NCBI GenBank assembly: GCA_964034945.1
Contig: OZ035962.1
Location: forward strand, 30,531,943-30,595,942
Origin: Chrysopilus asiliformis
Lineage: Eukaryota > Arthropoda > Insecta > Diptera > Rhagionidae
DNA length: 64,000 nt
Direction: 5' to 3'
A program made the position numbers and the translations under genes. Of this stretch, positions 41,901-55,861 are shown in pieces; position 1 is the stretch's first letter; each line of letters begins with the position of its first letter. The notes under the pieces were generated by a model. It saw nothing but the letters and a program-made list of their open reading frames with translations, made no database searches and had not been told where the DNA came from.

Positions 41901-44900
41901 TCTCCCTCGAGGGCCTGGTGTTTCTTTTGTAACGTTTGAACTGCCGTTAGGCTGGATCCTAAATCTGTAGAAGATGCTAGAAGTTGTTTCTCGTTTAACC
42001 ACTGTAATTCATCTTCGCAATCCCTCAGGAATTGCTGCAATTGAAGGGAGTCTTCCAGATTCTCCCTGCGGATAGTTAACGGTTCGTTCAAAGAGTGATA
42101 CCTCTTCACAGCACTCATCGCCTTCTCATGAATTTCGTCCTTGAGGAAATGATTGGTCTGGAAGAACTTCTCATCGCCCTTCTTTATCTGTTCGCAGGCA
42201 TCTGCATGATGAACCACATCGACTTCCAAACGTTCATGTTTCTTCAGCAAATTATTAACTGCTGCCAAGTCCTTGCCGTAATCTTCATTCGAGACTTGCG
42301 TTTCAACATCGTCCATCCAATTATTGAACTCGTCTAGGCTGCGATTAAAAGTCAATGCATCGAATGCTTGCTCAAGTTTATCCTTCTTCTCCTTGGAAGC
42401 TTCCTGCAATTTAGCCCAATCCGACTCCAAAACTTCCAAATTCTGGGAAATTTCCAATTTTGCAAAGTGGTTGCTCTTGATTAGTTCCTCTCCCTCCGCG
42501 ATCACATCGTTTACTCTACCTGAATTGTTCTCCAACTCAGCGTCAAATGCAGAGTGTTTCTGGATCTTGCTCTGCAAATTGCTTGGCTCTCTGTAATTTT
42601 CGTCAATCGCAATTTGAATCTTTTGCATTATCCATCTCTCGATTTCGTAGAGATTTCGAAGGAACTGTTGCAATTGCCTGGACTGTATAAGTTTCTGCAT
42701 ACGCTCATTGGAAGCCGCAATTAATTTTTCTTTTCGCTTGACCACGTAGGCTAATTTGGAAGTGATTACGTTGGCCTCACGAGGTTCACTTGCCATAATT
42801 GAATCTGCAAACTTCTTTAACTGATCGATATTGTCAGAGTCCAGAAGTTTCTCGAACGCCTCGTGCTTTTTGATCAAGCGTTCCACAGCATTGTAAGAAT
42901 CTCCAATGTCGTCGTTATTCAAGAATGCTTCCTTATTCGCCAGCCAGGTCTCGACTTGTTCGGTTTGTGCTTTGAAAAGTTGCAGCTGATGTGCTTCTCG
43001 AAGAGTCCTGGCACGCTCGTTCCAAGCTTGATGCAGCATTTCGTGCAAATCGCCCAAAACCTGCAACGATTTGGTAGCCTCGTCTGAAAGTTTCATCGCC
43101 ACCAGACCTTCGCCATGTTTTTTAAGATCTGCGAATGCCTTATCGCGTCCGTCAATCTCAGCCTTGCGTTCCTGATGAAGTTCTAGCTGTGATTCACATT
43201 CGGTAATTGTATTTGGTGTTGGTGCAGCATTCATTTTCTTAATAATATCGTTAACCCAGAGTTCCAATTCCTTTACATCTGAGACGAATTTATGTACTTT
43301 GTATGCGTCATTAAGGATATCTCTGCGCTTCACGCTCAGGTCCTGGAGATTGTTCCAGCTCTTTTTAAGCTCGTCCAATTTCTTATCGATATCTTGTAAT
43401 CTTGTCGGATATTTCTTCTTCAGCTGCATTGCATCCCGTTCGTGTTCGCCAATCTTTTGCTTAACCGCAGTCATATCTCTTTCCAGAGTATCTTCTCTTC
43501 GGATTAATGTCTCAACTGCAGTCAGATCTCTGCCAGTGTCATCGGAACTCATTGCCAAGGCCTTTTCAGCAATTCGATCGGAAGTATCATCAACATCTCT
43601 GTTGAATACGTGGATTTCGTACGCACCACCAAGTAGTGCGCGATATGCATTTAATGCGCCCTGCAAACCCTTCCATTTACCGTTAAATTGCTTTCTCCTG
43701 TCATCAACATCCTTCATTTCGGAGGGTTCTTGACCCTGAGTCATCAGCTTATCAGCCAAATTGTTAATATTTTTGATTCTCTGGTCATCAACTCGCATGT
43801 CCGAGTCTACATCGTCCAATTTGCGCATCAGTGCGTTGCAATGCTCCAGATCTCTTCCAGTATCGCTTGCTTGTACCATCATTTCCTTGTCCCGAATCCA
43901 GGCTTCAATCTTGTCAAGCTGATTATTAAACTCGAGAATATCCTGAGCTTCTTCCAATCCCCTTCCCCTCTGATCCAATTCAAGTAGAAGCAACTTCCAT
44001 GCATTCAACACCTTGTCCATGTTGTCTTTGACCTCTTTGGATGATTCATGATTCTTGTTTATTAGCAAATATCCGGTATCTTGAATTTCCTTGATACGGC
44101 CCTGATTCGCGGCAATTTCTGCCTGGAATGCTTGATGCTTCTGCAACTTTTTGATTTTCTCATCCAAGTTGGAGACTTCATAGTAACTATTCGCGTCTGC
44201 TTCAAGTTTCTTCTTCCGCTCCGAAATCCAAGCTTCCGCTTCTGCGCAGTCACGGAGGAACTGTGTGTAAAGCAAGGCGTCCTCGAGTTTTCTCTTGCGG
44301 ACAGCACAGAGAGCCTTTACTTTCTCCCTTCGTGTAAGGACCTCATCTAGACGTTTCTGAATATTTGCACTGTCATAGTGATGTTGTTCAATCAGTTTCC
44401 TTCCATGGTCCTGCAGCAATGCCACTTTATCCTCTTGCGTCTGTATCAACCTCTCGAATTCGTCGTGCTTTTTGATTTGATTCTGGACATCTTCCACAGT
44501 CTGGCCAAAATCACAGCTTGAAAGTGCTGCTTGCTGGGAACTGGACAAGTTGTCGATTTGTTTTGCGTCACGCAGGAAACAGAAAAGATCAATCTTTTGC
44601 TCCAGCATTATCTTCTTTTTGTTCCAAGCCGTGTGTAATTTCTGCCGTTCATCCAACATCGCCGAACATTTCTCTTCGACTTCAGCAGCTGCATAGTGGC
44701 CAGTTTGCACCATGGAATCACTTATTTCGTTCAAGTCTCGGAATTTCTCCTCGCGAGCTTCGATTTCTCCATATAAGGCATCGTGTTGAATCTTCAGAGC
44801 AGTGGCACCCGCCGCGTCGCTGACATGTTCCTCAGCTTGCAAAGTGGCTCGCAAATTCGATGACCACGACATCAAGTCTCTGACGTCAGTTAGGAAGGAT

Positions 44901-47900
44901 TGAAGATCGCAACTTGCTGCTAACTGATCGCTTCTGAGAGCAGATTTTTCCTTGAGGTCAGTCCAAGCAGTCACAACGGTATCCTGTTGTTGGGCGATCG
45001 CACTGGCATTGGAAGGATATTTGGCTTGAAGGCGAACCGAGTCCTCTACCAGAACTTGAAGTTGCGCCTCCAACGCCACCAGATCGTTTTCAAAACCTTC
45101 ATGTTTTCTGTACAACGCCAGGGCCGAATTCAGATCTTTACCTAATTCGGACGATAAAGCGGCATTCTTGTCCTAATAGCAAATAAAACTTTACGTACTT
45201 GAAAAAACTGTAACTTTTCAAATTTTTACTTGAATTCTAAACAAGGCCTCCGCAACATCTCTGTGGAAGCGATGTATCTCTCCAGCTGCATGCAACTTCT
45301 TTTCTCTCTGATTAACGGTTTGAAGAAGATTCTCCCAAGCGGCCCTAAATTTTTCTTTTTTAATTCCGTCTAATAGCAAATTATAATTTTAACGCTATAC
45401 CTTAATTGTTCTTGTCGTTTCTCGATTTCGGAAATATATGGACTGTCGGTATCAACAAGTTTCTTAGCGAATTCTTCACACTGGTTGAATCGATCTGCTC
45501 CCACTTCCACTCTATGCTTAAAGTCGTCGAATTTATTTTGAAGCAACTGAAAATAACGTAAAAAAATCAGGCTTCTTTAAATTTTTCTTAGGCTTCCTCC
45601 TACCGTCAAATGTTCGTAATCTTGTCCGTAATCCTCTGACGATGCAGCCTGTTCTTGTTCTTTGATCCACTGTTCGAGTTCATCGGATTCCAGCACATAT
45701 TCATGACGATGTGAGCTTTCCATAAGACGCATTTGTCGCTGTGATGCCAACTTTTGTAGCGATTTCAACATCTTCTCGATTAGTTGTTGCTTGGCTGCAA
45801 TAATTTTACTGTCCGGATGATTGGCGGCAACCATTGCTGCTGCGGTGTGACCCATTTCAGAAACTATTCCAGAGTAGGTGTCCAATTCCAATTCAATTGC
45901 CTAAAATTTATTTTGTGAAGCAGAATATTTCAAAATTTTATGTGAAAATACTCACTTTATGTTTGGTCAAAAGTTTAGTGGCAGAATCACGATCTCTTCC
46001 GTAGTCGTTTGACCGCAAAACATTATTTCGTTCCGCCAACCAACTTTCGATCTCTCCAGCTTCTGACAAATACTGTTGGGCCTTGAGGGACATCTCCAAT
46101 TTCTTTCCTCTTTGATTTGAAAGATCCTCAAGTTCATTCCAAGCTGTTTGTAGCTCACCGCAAAGACCTTGAACCTGCAGTAAATTAGCAAATTATTAGC
46201 GAGTTTTCTTTTAAAGAAAATTAATTTTTATCCCTACCTTCTTCTTCTCCGGATGATTCTGATCCACCAAAGTTTGTCCAGACTGTAAAGCCTTATTAAT
46301 CATCGGTTGATGTCCTTTGATCTCAGCCTGTAACTTCTTATGCTTCTTAAACAGACTCTGAGCTTGATGTAGATTCTGTCCAATTTCCTGTGATGTTGCA
46401 GCCGGCATATGATCCTTGATCCATTGGAATTCTGAATCTAATTCGAAAACAAATTTATGATAGTTTAGACTCTCTTCCAGGTCGGCACGCCGTTTCTTGA
46501 TGGGTTCGCGCAGTGTCTTAAATCGATTTTGAATTTCTTTTGTTTCATCTTTAATATTTTTGGCATTAAAGTGGCCATCGTGTGCCATTTCTTCACCTGA
46601 CGATACCAATTCTTCAATTTTTTGCTCCCACAACGTGATTTCGGACTCTAGAACCTGAGTTTTAAAATAGTAACATGCACGAAATTTGCAAAAAAAAACA
46701 TTTTTTTCAGTACCTGATGTTTATTAATCAGATCCTTGCAACTGCGAAGATCACTTCCGACATCTTTACTTTGTAAGGCTTGATCAAGTTCCTCGACTTT
46801 TTTCTTCGCATCCTCGATAGCACGGTTGTGTTCTCGCTCGGACACGGCTTGTTCCAATTTGCGGCCTAAGAATGCCGGAAAAAAATGATTATCTATATTA
46901 AAAAAATATTTGAATTCTAAGCACATACCTTTGTCTTCAGACGTGGCCAAAAGTTCTTTCCATTTCTTGTTGAGTGCGGCAACCATCGCCTTTACTTCGT
47001 TGACTCGGTTATTGGCGTTTATTAACGTCTCAGCATCCTAGAAAAGTATGTGTCATAATTTTAAAACACTTAAAAAAATTTTACTGATCTAAAAAATCTA
47101 TTTTTATTTCAAAATGACGCTTACTTTAAGCCGGCAAAACTTCACCATTTTCTGCAACTAATTAAACTTGCTATTACTAACCTTATTAATATTCCTTAAC
47201 TGCCCCTCATTAGCCCTGAGTTCTCGTTCGAAGGCTTTGTGCTTTTGCAGCTTTCTCGGTAAGTTCGTCAAATCCCTGTAATTTTCATCAGATGCAATCT
47301 TCATTTTATCGTCCAACCATGTATTTAAATCGCCAGTTTCAGCAGAGAATTTCTGGAAATCCTTGGACGCTTGAAGAGCACGCCTTCTTTCCAGTGCATG
47401 TTCTTTAGCTGCTCGTCGTTTCGCTAAGACTTGGTTTCGTCGTTCGTCAATACTAAAATTTTTGTAATCCATAGAAATTTTTTTTTAAATACGAAAAAGA
47501 ATTCAATTAATTTACTGTTTAGCATCATAATGATTGTTGGCGATCAATTTATCGGCGTGATCGGAGAATTCTTTCAATATCTTGTCTTGTGCAAAAAGGG
47601 TATTTTCAACATCTGCATGTCTCTTCAAAATTGCCTCAACCTCGTCGAGGGAATTCTTTAGTAAAACGAAAGTTAATAAATTAAAAACTCATAAAAAAAA
47701 ACAAATATATTACTCCTAAATCGGCATATTCCAAGAAAGCTTCGTGACTCTTTGTTGTCGCGTCAATTTTATCCGCTTCACGATTAAAAATTTGCAACTC
47801 GACGCATTGCTGTAACCACTTTTGTTTTTCAGCCCATCCACGATTGATAGCTTCCTTCTCCGCATTTAATCTTTCAATGACCTTCTTTACTTCAACCAAA

Positions 47901-50900
47901 CTTGGATTAGACTCAGTCAATTGCTCTCCCAAACCAATCAATTCGTCGAATTCATTTCCATGTGTTTTGATTTCATCGCCAAGTTCGTTATGCTTTTTTA
48001 AAAGATTTGTCGCTGTTGCCACATCGCGAGCAGATTCATCGGCGTTTAGTTGATCCTTCACGGAATCTATCCAAGCCAGTAGAGCCTTTGCGCTATTGTT
48101 GAAGATTTGTTGGCCAACAGCATTTTCGATTCTGGCTCTTCGCTCGACGGCTTTAGCGTGAACTTGTTTCCACATATCTTGGACTTCTTGTTGTCTTGCT
48201 GTAACATTGGCTCTTTCTGTCGGATAAGCGTTCTTTACTCTGGGGAAAAAACATACAGTTTAAAAATGTCAATAACCCATAATTTAAAATACTAACGAAT
48301 TTCCTAAGAAATTAACGCGATTGACCTTCTCTTCGACAGGCGCCAGCTCTCTTTCCAAATTTTGATGCTTCCGCTGTAACGCTTGGACAGTCTTGAGATC
48401 AGGACTAATCACAGCTGTATCTAATTGCATCATTTTCTCACTCATCCAATCCTTGGCCTCATCACATGTTCGATTGAAAAGTTCTACACTAGATGCACCT
48501 TCCAAGCTCTTTTCCTTCTGGGCTTTCACGTTATTCAGGCGATCCCACATTTGATGGATTTGTTTTTGCCTAGCCTTGATCTTGTCTAATTGCGAATGTC
48601 CTTGACGGACAAAATTATCAACATCCGAATCAATAGCTTCGATACGTTTCGAGGCAGCCGACAGATCCGTGAGGAATTTCTTTAAAAAATGTGATTAATA
48701 TTGAATTTAAAACTACCACTTTTTTTTAAGTACCTCAAATTTACGTTTGGCACTTTCGACATTTTCAACTTCGTCAGCTTTGAGAAGTTTCTCCCTATCT
48801 TTGATCCATTTCTCAAAATCGTCGCACTCCCTGTAGAAACCAAACAGGCAAATGGAATCTTCAAGAAGTGCATGACGTTTTTGAGCCATGTCCTGTAACT
48901 GATCGTAAGTTGTATTAATGCGCTTTTGTCGTTTCTCAACACTATCGCTGTTGTCGGTATCATCGCCAGGCAATCGCCGCTTTACTAGCGATCGAACTTG
49001 TGTTATGCGGGTTGGTTTAATGCGTTTAATGGGCACCACTTGCCGGACTAGAATTGTTTTCTTCACTTTTTGCATGATCTTCACCTGGATTTTTGTAAAA
49101 TTATAAAAATTAGGTCTTTATCTAATAGACTTCTGTTTGGATTGACAATTTAGCAAAAATAAAAAGAAGAAAAAAACGTAATGGTCTTCTCAAAAAATTA
49201 TTCCAAAAATCAATTACTCCTAATTTTTGACAAATCTTTCATGTAGTATAGTATAAGGTGTATTTTTTTTTCAAATAGTCTGTTATCAAACACCTGAAAG
49301 GGTTTTGTCAAAAAAGGCTTAAAGCTTTATTTTTCTTAAAAAACCTCTAGAAAGATTTTCAAAAAAAAAATCGCATTCAGTAAACTTTACCAGTTCCGAT
49401 ATAATTCACATTTCCAAAATCACCAATAATTTCATTGCTAAATTTCCTCTTCATTTTAATATTCACCTTTTCGGCCTTTGGTACCAAGCAAGTGACCGGC
49501 CTGGGATCAATTTCTTTGACATAATTTGCTGGAACGAATCCTTCAACGCCGCTCTCTTTACGAACGCACCACCAGTCCGCATTTGTCTTGTTCTTCAAAA
49601 CCATTGTCTGTTAAAACAAAACAAAAACTCATTACTCAATTGAATTAATAAAACATCATCCAAATGCAATTCACCTCTCCCTTTTCCATTTTCATTCCCT
49701 GTCCCTCAAATGGATACATCGCCCTAACATGCGGCAACAATTTCGTTTCCGGTATTTTGCGATGTTCGAGCTTCTCAACGGGTTCCTCCTCCCAAACTTC
49801 TTTCGGGACCAGTCGAGTTTCATTGACCCATTCTTCTTGTTCAACATCTTGAACTGTCTCGGGCTCAGCAGATAACTATCAAAAATAAAATAAATTAGAC
49901 CGAGTAATAATCATGAGTAATAAAGGGTATATGAACCTCTAATGTGCAAATGCCAGCCTTGATTAGTTTCTCTGCTTGTTGGTTCAGATTCAGAATATCA
50001 CCCGAATATGCGTTCAATTCACCCTGAAGATCTCGATGTCGCTGAAGCAGGGCTTGAGCTGATGGTTCATCGGTGCCATAATCATTAGAGGCGACCAAAG
50101 CCATTTTCTCATTAAGCCATGATTCGGCCTCGTTTACATCTGTGTAGAACTGATAGGCTTCGGCAGCATCGTCTAATTGACGTTTCCGTAATTCGACGAG
50201 ATCCTCAAGTGCCTTCCAGTGTTCTTGTAGCGAATCAATTCTAGACTTAATCTCACTCGATCGGGGGTGATTGTCCGTTATCAATTTCTTGCCGGCGTCG
50301 GACATTTGAACTGATTTCGGCTTACGAACTTTGATCTCATCCTCGAGTGCCTTGTGTTTCTGTTGCAGTGACAAAACCGCCCTTAGATCTTTCGCCGTGA
50401 TTCCCGTTTTGCAGATTCTCTGCTTGTCCACCAGCCATCCTTCTTCATTATCGTAGTCTTCCATGAAGTGATAAAAATTCCGTGCTTCTTCCAATCGAGC
50501 CCGTCGCTTCGAACACAAGTCGATTAATCTGAAAGTTTCCAAATATCATAAGCAACCACCCAAGAAGATTAAAAAAATAAACTTACTTTCCATAGGACTT
50601 TTCCAATTCGTCCAATTTTTGCAGGAGTATAGGCAAATCCTTCTGATTTGTGGACTTATATGTCTGCCCTTGTCGAGCAAATCGTTTCTGGGTTTCGCCC
50701 AAGGCGTTGACCTGTAATTCTTGCAGAGAATGTGCCTGCAAAAGTTCCTCAACACCCAGCAAATGTGGTCCCACATCTTCGGATGCGAATTGTGACTGCA
50801 AATCCTTTATGGTTTCCATTGTTGTGTCGATTTCCCGCAACAAATTCATTAAGTTACTCATTAAGGACAGGTTATTTTTGTGTTTCTCTAAGAGTTCCAA

Positions 50901-53900
50901 GAGTTTTCCCCATTTGTCCATTACTTCTTCCTCGCGTCGCTTCACTCTGTCTTTTCCGTGGTAATTTTCCTTTTCTAATTCATTAGCCATTGCGGTTAAA
51001 TCGTTAAACCGTTCAACGCGGGCCAAGATATCGGCGGAGATAGCTTCGTGTTTCTTTAAAGTTGCATCCACCTGCCTTAAGTATCTTGGATCCGATAGAA
51101 CTTGGATCATTTCTTTCAGATATCCTTCTCGTAGAACGGACTAGTAATTTCAAAAAAATAATTAAAACCAAATTTCAAAACAAAAACACAGATCATACCT
51201 TCTTCTCAAATTTATAGTTCAATTGCTCGAGTTTTTCTTGCCTCAAAAGTTCTTCACGCAAGGCAACTTCTCGGCTATGTTCAGCGTTTTCTAATGCTCT
51301 CCATGCCTTTTCAATATCGTTTACTAACTGTCCATCTTGTGGCGTATATTGTGGCTGATTTAATGACTTCAAAAGTGTGTTGATAGTAAAATATAAAGCT
51401 TCAATTTCACTTCGTTCTTTGTATCTGCACAAAAATTGATATGTTTTAGTAAAATTGATATGTATTAGCCCATAAATTCAAAATAACTTACTTTGGCGGT
51501 TTTTCAATAGTTCTATATTCTTTGAATGATAATAATTCCCTTTGGATGCCCTCGAGTGAATTAGGAAAGTCCCGCTTCTCTAATTCTATGGTTTTTTGCC
51601 TAATCCAACTTAAAAGATCGGTTGTCAGTCTTTCGTACTGCGCTTTCTTGCGATCAGCGTCCATTAATTGACCAACGATCTGAAAGAAAATTTTAAATAT
51701 TAAATAAACTATGTTCAAATATCTCCTAAAAACTTCATTACATTTGCAATACGTTTGCCACTCTTCTGTTCATTTTTCATCCTAGCAAATGTGTGATAGT
51801 AAGAAGCGACATATGTAAGAATTGACTTCTCATCTGGCCGAACTGTGTCCACATCTTCAGCATCAAGTAATCTAGAAGAAAAAAAACAGTATTTACATTT
51901 CTGAGTATTTTTTTACACAACTCTGTATTTACCTTGGAATTCCAAGATCACTGCTCGCCGTATCGAAGGCATGATTAAGGTTGTCTATATTTTTATTGTG
52001 GACCAGTGTATTATATTCAAATAGATCCGGCCGATGAGAGTGGATGAGTGCATTAAAACCAAGACCAGATCGCCAAGAGGATGTAAAATCCTTAAAAATT
52101 TAAATATCCCTTTAGAAATCTGTAGAAGTATTCATTTAAAATAGCTTACCTGAATATTAACCCCTTGATAGCCGTGTGTTTTTCGCTGACACCACAGCAG
52201 GAGGGCATCTTTTGCTGATCTCTTCTCAGATGACTCATTTTCTTCATCCTAAGTGTAAAGATAAGAAATAGTTTATTGAGGAAATAATCGTAAGATGCAG
52301 ATTTTATCTATGATTTAAATTTTAATGCAAACTTGCAGCTTTCAACCCCAATTTTTTTAATTTTTTCTGGTTTTTTGGAAAAAAAAATACTCACCACATC
52401 AATTTCAATCTCCTGAATTTGAAACCGGAGGATAATGGTCCAAATTAAACCGAGGATCAATCGAGGATTTCCGTCTACAATATCTTCTGCTCCGATTGAC
52501 TCTAGTCGGACCTAGGGAAATTTTTTAAAAAAATATTTTGAAAATACGTTTGTGGAAGAATATAATTTATAAGCAAGAAAAAATTAATCGCGTTTTTGAG
52601 TATTTTATATTTTTTTTTGGAATATAATGTATGAAAAAATTAAAATCTTATTTTAAATAGTTTTGATTTGTATGAATTTGAAAGTAAATCAATTAATGTT
52701 AGATAAGGACTCTTCACATTATTTCCAAGTGCTTGATTTACACGCAAACACACAAAGCACGTAAAAATCGTCTCGATATTCATTTGATATATGATGACGT
52801 CAATGAATTATTGAGTGATGTACCTTGAATATTATAAATTGAACGCTAAACTATGCGTAGTTGATTGGAACTTCTTTTGAATTGGTAATTAAAGAAAGGT
52901 AAAACGATCTATTCACTAACAAGCACCTTTTTCACCTCTTTCTCCTTTTTCGACACTTCTTAATGGCAGTGGAACAGAGTGCTGGCAAAATGGTAAAGTA
53001 ACAGTAACCATACGGAAAAAGTATTGAATTAGTTAACAACCTGTCAACGTTATTGACCCGGTAAAAAATCAAACACGATCCGCATATCAAGTGATCTTGA
53101 TCAAATTTAGGGTTGGGAAATTACAAGTATTCTCATATCTATGTATGAAAAATATGACACAACATAAATGCGATTTTTTTTTTGTACATATTATGTTTCT
53201 CGATGTTGGAATTCCGAATATGTTTCTTTTTTTTCGAATATAAAAAATGTCTGCGAATTATTACAACAATTTGTATACAAGATCACTAGATCTGAAACCA
53301 ATTGAATAAATTTAAATATTTGTATGGAATTTTTTCCGCAAAATTTTTATTCCATTGTTTTTAACCACAGGTGATTTTATCGGTAATTTTATCTGAATTA
53401 ACATTTTTTCATCGTTTAAGTTTTATCGTTTGATTTTTATCAAAAAACTCATTGTTACCTCATTCTGAAAACATGATACGTGGACCCTGGCTCCAGTAAA
53501 ATTGATTACCTCAATTATTATATAAACTAAAAATATTATTTGATGATTAGATTAGTATATTATTAGGTATTTTTGAACACAAAAGCGTTATTGATGGTTT
53601 ATTAAATTAAAGCTTCAATGGCATTTTTAAGATAAATAGGACAAAGTTTTTTTTCTATTCTGATAGAATGCACTTTGGCAGTTAATGGTATTTTTGTTGG
53701 ACTTCAATCAAATCTTTTTATAAATATTTTTATCATGACTTATTGATGTTGAGGTAAAATTTCATGTTCAGTAAATCAAAAAATTGTGGTTAGTTTTTAC
53801 TAAAATATCATAAAATGAAGTAAAACATGATTTTTTTGTGAGAAAAAGAATATCTTCGTCTGTAATTTTTCAAGTTCCATTTACAAGAGCATCAACAAAT

Positions 53901-55861
53901 TACCATTAAATGACTTCTAATAAATAAAACTCGGCATTTTCTTAAACGGTTTAAATGTTCCGCATATCTGATGTCATGACATCGGATAATTTAAACTGTG
54001 GCCAAAGCAATTAACTTTAAATTTGGATAGCGGCTGCATCACTGCACCCCAATCGCCTTTGACTGCCGCCTATGCCCATATTCGCCCGCATCTAAAAGAG
54101 TTTATCCTCTTTCAATGGTGATCCCTGTCTTCAATTCAGAATTTCATTTCAATTTAGATAAATATTGAACTTAAAAGTGGGTGGTACTCTTGATGGTATG
54201 ACACATCTTGAGGTTTCTTTCACCCATCCGCATCTTAAAAGTCCCGAAACAATTCATATCGACCGCGTTTCAAATTGAAGATCACTGGACGATTTCTTTC
54301 GCTTCGATTCCAAGTACTTCACGCCTCAAGTAGTTCGGCACTAATAAAAACTCAATATACCGTAAATAGTAACTTGAAATAGAAGAAGCTTACTGCCGGG
54401 GGGCAACACAACAAGCAAAAAAAAAATTGAACATCATTTCTTGAATCGGCGATCCGAAGAAAGTGCATCGCATGATATGGCAACGGAATTGGTAATGATC
54501 TACTCGATCAAAATCATCCTATATCCCAGTCCAATCCATCGCATCATGTTTTAATAGAAAGAGCTGCTTGAAACTATGGAATATTCTCTGGTATATCTTT
54601 CAATTTATAAACAGTTGCCGGCTTCCAAAATCATGGATCGCCGGCTTTTTCAACGTCAACGCCGACCCCATCAAAACTATCGAGACCTTATAGGCATTTT
54701 ACCGTGTCTTCCGCTTGTCAATATAACATTTCACATGGCCAAACGAAGAAGAGGTTTTTGACGGTCATTGCTATTTTGAGTCTCCGATCCCAATCCAACT
54801 GTATTGAATCCATCAACATCGCTTTACTTTCTTTTCAATATAAAACAGAATCGAATCAGCATATTTGTTGCTGTTTCTGTTCATTCTTCGGTGCCACATA
54901 TCATCTTTGACTTTGAAGAAAACCAGGCAAGAAAATTGAACTCATATCGCATATAGACACTGCAAAATCGTATAATCGATAGAAGTAAAACTCACCTTGG
55001 TGTGCAAGAAAGCCAGACTCTTGTTGACATTTTCTATTTTATGTACACGCATACGTCCACTATTTGGTTTGCCAAGTTTTTCTGATGATATGATCTCGAG
55101 AAGCTTAAGTAATTTTATACCATCGGCTAGATCGGTGAAGAGATCGTCGACCTCCATTTTTGCCTGCAAAAAAACATTTTTATTCAATTAGATTGTTTTA
55201 TTGAACGCAATCTTTCTATTTTATTTGAGTTCAGTGAAAGAACTTAATATGGGGGATTTCCCAAATCTTATCTAAAATCCGCAAAATAGTTTCAAACGCG
55301 TTTATATATTTTTACCCAATATTATAAACTCATTCATCACGGACAAAACTACCAGTTAAACAAAAAAATAGCAACACTAGAGTTTTTAAACTGAGGGTAA
55401 ACAATTATTCAAGTACATCCATCTATGGAAAATATGTGGAATATATTATTTTATTTAAATTTAGTTGTGTGGATTTTTTCATAAAGCGCATAGTTTTCGA
55501 GAAATTTTCAAAAAACTGTATTTTTACTTTTCTTGAAGGAGCAGAAAAATATTATACGCCACAATGAGTTAATTCAAACCGAGATTTAGTAAATCCTATT
55601 GTTTTTACTAAAAAAAAATTCCCAAAAGTTTACCCATTTTCTTCAAATTAATTCTTTTATTAATAAAATTAAAAATAATTAGGCCTTTTATTTTCCTAGA
55701 GTAATTTATTACTTTTAAATTTCTAAATTATTTTACCATACCTTGTATAAGAATGAGTTCATCCATTTTGTAAAGGTCTTCTTTTGGATGTGAAGACGCT
55801 CCTCCTGCAGCGTCTTAATGCGCTCATTCTCGAACTTAGCAATACCATCGCGCTGCGTCAT
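35983..55861 (-). CDS. kst: beta-heavy spectrin (karst)
   Basis: Apical membrane-skeleton spectrin that pairs with alpha-spectrin. Exons in transcript order: 55914-55742 (ATG 55861), 55163-54996, 52511-52395, 52248-52150, 52090-51933, 51871-51742, 51679-51492, 51424-51199, 51140-50587, 50528-49937, 49875-49675, 49607-49386, 49084-48734, 48679-48297, 48239-47714, 47655-47516, 47452-47182, 47037-46929, 46865-46714, 46654-46238, 46174-45956, 45900-45604, 45546-45401, 45344-45230, 45172-39419, 39236-39012, 38835-38682, 38373-38230, 37043-36780, 36203-35983. About 4220 residues. Order: tandem CH actin-binding domains ([34 protein letters not shown]), spectrin repeats, SH3 at about 830-888 ([24 protein letters not shown]), many more repeats, a Glu/Arg/Lys-rich helix, PH domain at about 3762-3872, then a Ser/Pro-rich tail with [13 protein letters not shown] and a basic end. 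An SH3 domain plus this length separates it from conventional beta-spectrin. The exon at 49386 uses the phase-compatible donor GTTTAC rather than GTAAAG 5 nt earlier. The frame stays open above ATG 55861 to the AG at 55915. Confidence 0.95.
37456..37727 (+). mobile_element. 272-bp CACTCAG MITE, copy 1 (karst 3' intron)
   Basis: Exact 14-bp terminal inverted repeats CACTCAGAAAAATG / CATTTTTCTGAGTG with TA on both sides (37454-37455 and 37728-37729). Interior bases 37489-37546 form a strong hairpin built from GGTTAACTCTGACC and GGTCAGAGTTAACC around CTTACAGAGGTTTCTGTAAG. It is notably GC-richer than its surroundings. It lies in the intron between karst coding exons 38230 and 37043. Confidence 0.85.
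52512..54995 (-). other. large karst intron between CH-domain exons
   Basis: A 2.5-kb intron between exons 54996-55163 and 52395-52511. It is AT-rich except for a stretch at about 53940-54900 with more even base composition, which includes a perfect 14-bp palindrome GATGTCATGACATC at 53970-53983 that resembles a bZIP/CRE site. Short ORFs at 54576-54910 show no domain. An intronic enhancer is possible but not shown. Confidence 0.5.

Noticed and set aside
44062..44307. ORFs antisense and in other frames within the big karst exon
   Set aside because: These are shadows of the spectrin-repeat coding frame; none has independent domains or start context.
54576..54910. Two overlapping ORFs in a karst intron as an alternative first exon
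   Set aside because: No similarity to spectrin N-termini and no in-phase donor joined to a known exon could be identified.
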